10,656 nucleotides of DNA from an uncultured Lachnospiraceae bacterium (GTDB lineage Bacteria; Bacillota; Clostridia; Lachnospirales; Lachnospiraceae): contig CACXFD010000213.1 in assembly GCA_902766845.1 (NCBI GenBank), positions 1 through 10,656 of the forward strand. The letters run 5' to 3'. Of this stretch, positions 7,276-10,656 are shown piece after piece (within the stretch, counting starts at the first letter, position 1; every line of letters begins with the position of its first letter). The notes under the pieces were generated by a model that worked only from the letters and a program-made list of their open reading frames with translations, did no database searches and was not told where the DNA came from. A program made the translations under genes and the position numbers.

Positions 7276-8781
7276 ATGATGTATCACGACGATCTTGCAT
7301 GGAAGAACGATGAGCCGCGCGAAGCGGGCTCGGAATACGTGCCGGGGCGCCTGAACCTTGCGCTCTACAGCGATATCCCCGAGGGCCGGGGCGTGCTGGA
7401 AAAGATGGACCGGCTGACCGAAATGTTCGGGGACATCCTCGAACTGCGCGCGTTTCTGGGCCCGGACGCGGAGCCCTTTACGGAAGGGGCCGGCATGCAG
7501 GACCGCATCGTGGGCCTGCCGGACGCGGAGGACCGGGAGGCCGAAGACGACGAGATCCTCTATGAGGAATACTTCTCGCAGATCGGCGAAGCCCGCGAAC
7601 TCGTGCTCGACATCGTCCGCACGCTCTGCGACGTGGCCGGTTCCCACGGCTTTTCGGGCAACATCTGGCAGGATTACATCGCGCTCGTGCTGGCCGAGGA
7701 CGAGAACGCCTTCTCGCTGGCCTGCGAGATGCGCGGACGCAGCGGGGGCGGCGCAGACGCCATGGCTCGGCTGGATTTCGGTTATCTGAAGCGGATCTTT
7801 GACCTGGACCTGATCGAAGCGGCCGGCGAACTGAACATGGAATCGCTGCGGCTGGTCGCGGAGTATCCGCCGGGCCAGGGCAAGAGCAAGGTCTACAACG
7901 TGCGCATCCGGGATTCGATCCAGGCGCTCGCGCAGGATCTGGCCCGCACGGACAGCGCGGAAGGGTGGCTGGACCGCGTGGCCGGCTTCTATAAACAGTA
8001 CGGCGTCGGCATGTTCGGCCTGCACAAGGCCTTCCGCATCGAAGGCGAGGGCGATTCATTCCGCATCGTGCCGATCACCAAGACCGAGCACGTCTCGCTC
8101 GATTCGCTGGTCGGCTACGAATCGCAGAAGAAGCGGCTGACGGACAATACCGAGGCCTTCGTGACCGGACGCCTGGCCAACAACTGCCTGCTCTACGGCG
8201 ACAGCGGCACCGGCAAATCCTCGTCGATCAAGGCCATCATCAACGGCTATTATCCGCAGGGCCTGCGCATGATCGAGATCTACAAGCACCAGTTCCGGGA
8301 CCTGTCGAAGGTCATCAGCCGCATCAAGAACCGGAATTACCGCTTCATCATCTATATGGACGACCTTTCCTTCGAGGACTTCGAGATCGAATACAAGTAT
8401 CTGAAGGCCATCATCGAGGGCGGCCTCGAGCGCCGTCCCGACAATGTCCTGATCTATGCGACGTCCAACCGCCGCCACCTGATCCGGGAGCAGTACGGGG
8501 ATAAGGAGGAGATCCGCGAGGACATGCATACCTCCGACACCGTGCAGGAGAAGATGTCGCTGGTCGCCCGCTTCGGCGTGACGATCTACTACGGACGGCC
8601 CGGCAAGACCGAATTCCAGGATATCGTGACGCAGCTCGCGCAGCGCGCCGGCGTGACGATGCCGGAAGAACAGCTCCTGCTGGAAGCGAACAAGTGGGAA
8701 CTGTCCCACGGCGGCATGTCCGGACGGACGGCCGTGCAGTTCATCACGTACCTGAAAGGCATGCAGGATATGGGCCGGTAA
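7276..8781 (+). CDS. DUF815-type AAA+ ATPase of unknown function
   Basis: 501 residues. ATG 7276 (or the adjacent ATG 7279) follows AAGGCGG at 7264-7270. The C-terminal half, from about residue 275, is an AAA+ ATPase module: SLVGYESQKKRLTDNTEAF leads into Walker A GDSGTGKS (308-315), Walker B FIIYMDDL with Asp362/Asp363, and sensor-1-like YATSNRRHLI. The later segment MSLVARFGVTIYY contains a candidate arginine finger. This order matches the DUF815 family (PF05673), common in Gram-positive bacteria and of unknown role. The N-terminal 270 residues are acidic and helical with no recognised domain. Transmembrane segments are not visible, so it is likely cytoplasmic. It is the last gene of the run, with a repeat-filled gap on each side and no clear terminator after it. 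Confidence 0.85.
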   Translation: MMYHDDLAWKNDEPREAGSEYVPGRLNLALYSDIPEGRGVLEKMDRLTEMFGDILELRAFLGPDAEPFTEGAGMQDRIVGLPDAEDREAEDDEILYEEYFSQIGEARELVLDIVRTLCDVAGSHGFSGNIWQDYIALVLAEDENAFSLACEMRGRSGGGADAMARLDFGYLKRIFDLDLIEAAGELNMESLRLVAEYPPGQGKSKVYNVRIRDSIQALAQDLARTDSAEGWLDRVAGFYKQYGVGMFGLHKAFRIEGEGDSFRIVPITKTEHVSLDSLVGYESQKKRLTDNTEAFVTGRLANNCLLYGDSGTGKSSSIKAIINGYYPQGLRMIEIYKHQFRDLSKVISRIKNRNYRFIIYMDDLSFEDFEIEYKYLKAIIEGGLERRPDNVLIYATSNRRHLIREQYGDKEEIREDMHTSDTVQEKMSLVARFGVTIYYGRPGKTEFQDIVTQLAQRAGVTMPEEQLLLEANKWELSHGGMSGRTAVQFITYLKGMQDMGR

Positions 8782-8787
8782 CGGCCC
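8772..8787 (+). other. Hairpin whose loop holds the stop codon of the DUF815 gene
   Basis: GGGCCG (8772-8777) pairs perfectly with CGGCCC (8782-8787). The GTAA tetraloop (8778-8781) includes the TAA stop at 8779-8781. There is no T-tract after it. It may mark the 3' end of the transcript or just reflect GC-rich sequence. Confidence 0.4.
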
Positions 8788-8806
8788 GGCATCGGCCCGA
8801 AGGAGG

Positions 8807-8865
8807 CCCGGAAAGGGACTCGAACGGTCTCGGAAAGGAACTCGAACGCACCCGGAAAGGGACTG
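8807..8865 (+). repeat. Nearly three copies of a 22-bp imperfect tandem repeat
   Basis: Units CCCGGAAAGGGACTCGAACG (8807), CTCGGAAAGGAACTCGAACG (8829) and a partial CCCGGAAAGGGACTG (8851) have an exact 22-bp period with few changes. They fill the gap between the DUF815 stop and the rny promoter. The 22-bp unit is not a multiple of three and no ribosome binding site or start fits it, so it is unlikely to be coding. Confidence 0.85.
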
Positions 8866-8884
8866 CCGGAACCGTGAATGCTTC

Positions 8885-8913
8885 TTGACATTCGGCATAA
8901 AATCAGATAGAAT
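8885..8913 (+). promoter_or_regulatory. Near-consensus sigma-A promoter of rny
   Basis: A consensus -35 TTGACA (8885-8890), a 17-bp spacer and TAGAAT (8908-8913), one base from the TATAAT consensus. The stretch from here to the rny start is far AT-richer than anything else in the window. Transcription would start near 8920, leaving a leader of about 65 bases. Confidence 0.88.
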
Positions 8914-8925
8914 TAGTCTGTTGTA

Positions 8926-8960
8926 ATGCATGTCTGACATTATGCATGTATCGTACAATG
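8926..8960 (+). promoter_or_regulatory. Repeats in the rny leader (possible operator or RNA structure)
   Basis: ATGCATGT occurs at 8926-8933 and again at 8942-8949, exactly 16 bases apart. Between them is the inverted repeat ATGTC-T-GACAT (8930-8940), and just after is TGTA-TCG-TACA (8947-8957). They lie downstream of the expected transcript start, so they could act as a DNA operator or as leader-RNA structure. The function is inference. Confidence 0.4.
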
Positions 8961-8985
8961 AAAATTGAATAAAGGAGGTGTTCCT

Positions 8986-10554
8986 GTGCCAAGTATTGTT
9001 GCTATTCAGGGAATCGGATGGCTCATTCTCGCCGCGGCGGTCGTCGCAGCGTGCGTTATTGCTTGGTTCGCGGCCATCGCCTATCGAAAGCGTGTATATG
9101 AAAGCAAGATCGGTACGGCGGAGGCACGGTCCAGAGAGATCATTGATGAGGCACTGAAAACGGCGGAGACCAAGAAGCGGGAAGCCCTGCTCGAGGCAAA
9201 GGAAGAAAATCTGAAAGCCAAGAACGAGTATGAACGCGAGAACAAAGAACGCCGCGCGGAGCTGCAGAAGTATGAGCGCCGCGTCCTGAACAAGGAAGAA
9301 AACGTTGACAAGAAAGCGGAACAGCTGGAACGCAGAGAGACGTCCATCCAGGCCCGGGAGGAGAACCTGAACCGGCGCAAGAAGGAAGTCGAGGATCTGG
9401 AGGCCCAGAAGGTCGCCGAGCTCGAACGAATCTCGGGACTGACCAGCGAACAGGCCAAGGAGTATCTGCTCCATTCGGTGGAAGAGGACATCAAGCATGA
9501 CACCGCTCTGCTGATCAAGGAGTATGACGCCCGCGCCAAGGAGGAAGCCAACAAGCGCGCGAAGGATTACGTCGTGACGGCCATCCAGAAGTGCGCGGCG
9601 GATCACGTGTCCGAGTCCACCATTTCCGTGGTGCAGCTGCCCGGGGATGAGATGAAGGGACGCATCATCGGCCGTGAGGGCCGGAACATCCGGACGCTCG
9701 AGAACCTGACCGGCGTGGAGCTCATCATCGATGATACGCCCGAAGCCGTGGTCCTGTCCGCGTTCGATCCGGTCCGCCGTGAGATCGCCCGCGTCGCGCT
9801 CGAAAAGCTGATCGTGGACGGACGCATCCATCCGGCCCGCATCGAAGAGATGGTGGAAAAGGCCCGCAAGGAAGTGGAGACGCAGATCCGGGAAGCCGGC
9901 GAGAATGCCTGTCTCGAGGTCGGGATCCACGGACTGCACCCCGAACTGGTCCGTCTGCTCGGCAAGATGAAATTCCGTACCAGCTACGGCCAGAACGCGC
10001 TGAAGCATTCGGTGGAAGTCGCGCATCTGTGCGGACTGCTGGCCGCGGAAGTCGGCTGTGATGTCCGCCTCGCCAAGAGAGCCGGCCTGCTGCACGATAT
10101 CGGCAAGAGCCTGGATCATGAGATCGAAGGATCCCATATCCAGATCGGTGTGGATCTGTGCCGCAAGTACAAGGAGTCGGCTACGGTCATCAACGCGGTC
10201 GAGGCTCACCACGGTGACGTGGAGCCGGAGACGCTGATCGCCGTGCTGGTCCAGGCCGCGGATACCATCTCGGCCGCCCGTCCGGGTGCCCGCCGCGAGA
10301 CGCTGGAGACCTACACCAACCGTCTCAAGCAGCTGGAGGAGATCACGAATTCCTTCAAGGGCGTGGATAAGTCCTATGCCATCCAGGCCGGACGTGAAGT
10401 CCGCGTGATGGTCATTCCGGAACAGGTCAGCGATGACGACATGGTCCTGCTGGCGCGCGATATCGCGAAGAAGATCGAGTCCGAGATGGAATATCCGGGA
10501 CAGATCAAGGTCAATGTGATCCGCGAGTCCCGTGTATCGGACGTGGCGAAATAA
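8986..10554 (+). CDS. rny: Ribonuclease Y
   Basis: 522 residues from GTG 8986, chosen because AAGGAGGTG at 8972-8980 gives ideal spacing; the length equals the family norm of about 520. RNase Y is the membrane-bound endoribonuclease that starts bulk mRNA decay in many Gram-positives. Domains in order: a transmembrane helix (about 5-33, IVAIQG...AAIAYRK), a long charged coiled coil (about 37-200) rich in E, K and R, a KH RNA-binding domain with GRIIGREGRN (225-234), then a metal-dependent HD domain with the His-Asp pair at 370-371 (LLHDIGKS), an upstream LKHSVEVAHL and a downstream EAHHGD. The C-terminal region (VMVIPEQVSDDDMVLLARDIAKKIE...YPGQIKVNVIRE) is standard. It has its own strong promoter and terminator, so it is probably monocistronic. 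Base composition at the 5' end is less GC-rich than in its neighbours. Confidence 0.97.
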   Translation: MPSIVAIQGIGWLILAAAVVAACVIAWFAAIAYRKRVYESKIGTAEARSREIIDEALKTAETKKREALLEAKEENLKAKNEYERENKERRAELQKYERRVLNKEENVDKKAEQLERRETSIQAREENLNRRKKEVEDLEAQKVAELERISGLTSEQAKEYLLHSVEEDIKHDTALLIKEYDARAKEEANKRAKDYVVTAIQKCAADHVSESTISVVQLPGDEMKGRIIGREGRNIRTLENLTGVELIIDDTPEAVVLSAFDPVRREIARVALEKLIVDGRIHPARIEEMVEKARKEVETQIREAGENACLEVGIHGLHPELVRLLGKMKFRTSYGQNALKHSVEVAHLCGLLAAEVGCDVRLAKRAGLLHDIGKSLDHEIEGSHIQIGVDLCRKYKESATVINAVEAHHGDVEPETLIAVLVQAADTISAARPGARRETLETYTNRLKQLEEITNSFKGVDKSYAIQAGREVRVMVIPEQVSDDDMVLLARDIAKKIESEMEYPGQIKVNVIRESRVSDVAK

Positions 10555-10594
10555 CCGCAATAGACAAAACAGACACAAGAATCAAAGAAGAAAG

Positions 10595-10624
10595 AGCCGC
10601 TGCCGGCATGGCAGCGGCTTTTTT
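10595..10624 (+). terminator. Rho-independent terminator after rny
   Basis: Perfect 10-bp stem AGCCGCTGCC (10595-10604) / GGCAGCGGCT (10610-10619) with the loop GGCAT and six T at 10619-10624. Upstream A residues could extend pairing into the T-tract, so it might also work from the other strand. It lies 40 bases past the rny stop. Confidence 0.95.
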
Positions 10625-10625
10625 C

Positions 10626-10654
10626 TTGCATTTTCACGGCATTCCTGATAAGAT
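10626..10654 (+). promoter_or_regulatory. Candidate promoter for the next gene, at the window edge
   Basis: TTGCAT (10626-10631), a 17-bp spacer and TAAGAT (10649-10654), directly after the rny terminator and in AT-rich sequence. The downstream gene is outside the window, so this rests on the motif pair and its placement alone. Confidence 0.45.
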
Positions 10655-10656
10655 AC

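Noticed and set aside
8954..8959. TACAAT as a second -10 box for rny
   Set aside because: No acceptable -35 lies 16-18 bases upstream (the nearest candidate, CTGACA at 8934, is only 14 away), and there is no TG extension.
8965..8985. In-frame TTG upstream of the rny GTG start
   Set aside because: Starting there would place the AAGGAGGTG ribosome binding site inside the coding region; the site is ideally spaced for GTG 8986.
8056..10578. Very long open frame (840 codons) on the - strand across the DUF815 gene end, the gap and rny
   Set aside because: It is antisense to two well-supported genes and arises from GC-biased codon use. Its translation resembles no known family, and it crosses the repeat array and the rny promoter.

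Overview
The window (10,656 bases, clearly GC-rich) looks like chromosomal DNA of a high-GC member of the Bacillota, most likely Clostridia and possibly near Lachnospiraceae. The evidence is the gene content (RNase Y, a DUF815-type AAA ATPase, a fused chorismate mutase/prephenate dehydratase, a Gram-positive-style ApbE-like protein), strong AGGAGG ribosome binding sites and classical sigma-A promoters. The taxonomic placement is inference. All seven genes lie on the + strand. No RNA gene, CRISPR array, insertion sequence or phage gene was seen, and no gap exceeds 300 bases.

Layout. (1) At 1-645 is the 3' end of an oligopeptide/dipeptide ABC transporter ATPase (OppF/DppF type), closed by a perfect intrinsic terminator. 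(2) At 751-1926 is a membrane-anchored protein that aligns by eye with the ApbE flavin-transferase family but lacks most of the expected active-site residues. It is followed by a 13-bp tandem repeat and a hairpin. (3) A sigma-A promoter (2057-2086) appears to start a five-gene run: a beta-CASP metallo-beta-lactamase RNase-like protein, a Cof-type HAD phosphatase, FolC (folate synthesis), PheA (phenylalanine synthesis) and a DUF815 AAA ATPase. No T-tract terminator is visible between these genes. (4) A near-consensus promoter in an unusually AT-rich leader drives rny (RNase Y), which ends at a strong intrinsic terminator. A second promoter-like pair at the right edge probably serves the next gene.

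How the genes relate. The run mixes housekeeping functions (folate, aromatic amino acid, nucleic-acid turnover) and does not look like one pathway. Two proteins, the beta-CASP protein and RNase Y, are likely RNA-processing enzymes. The least ordinary content is the apparently degenerate ApbE-like protein and the gaps, which hold short imperfect tandem repeats (13, 22 and 37-39 bp) and GC-rich hairpins sharing a CCGG(G)AAC-type vocabulary. I see no convincing new defence or mobile system here.
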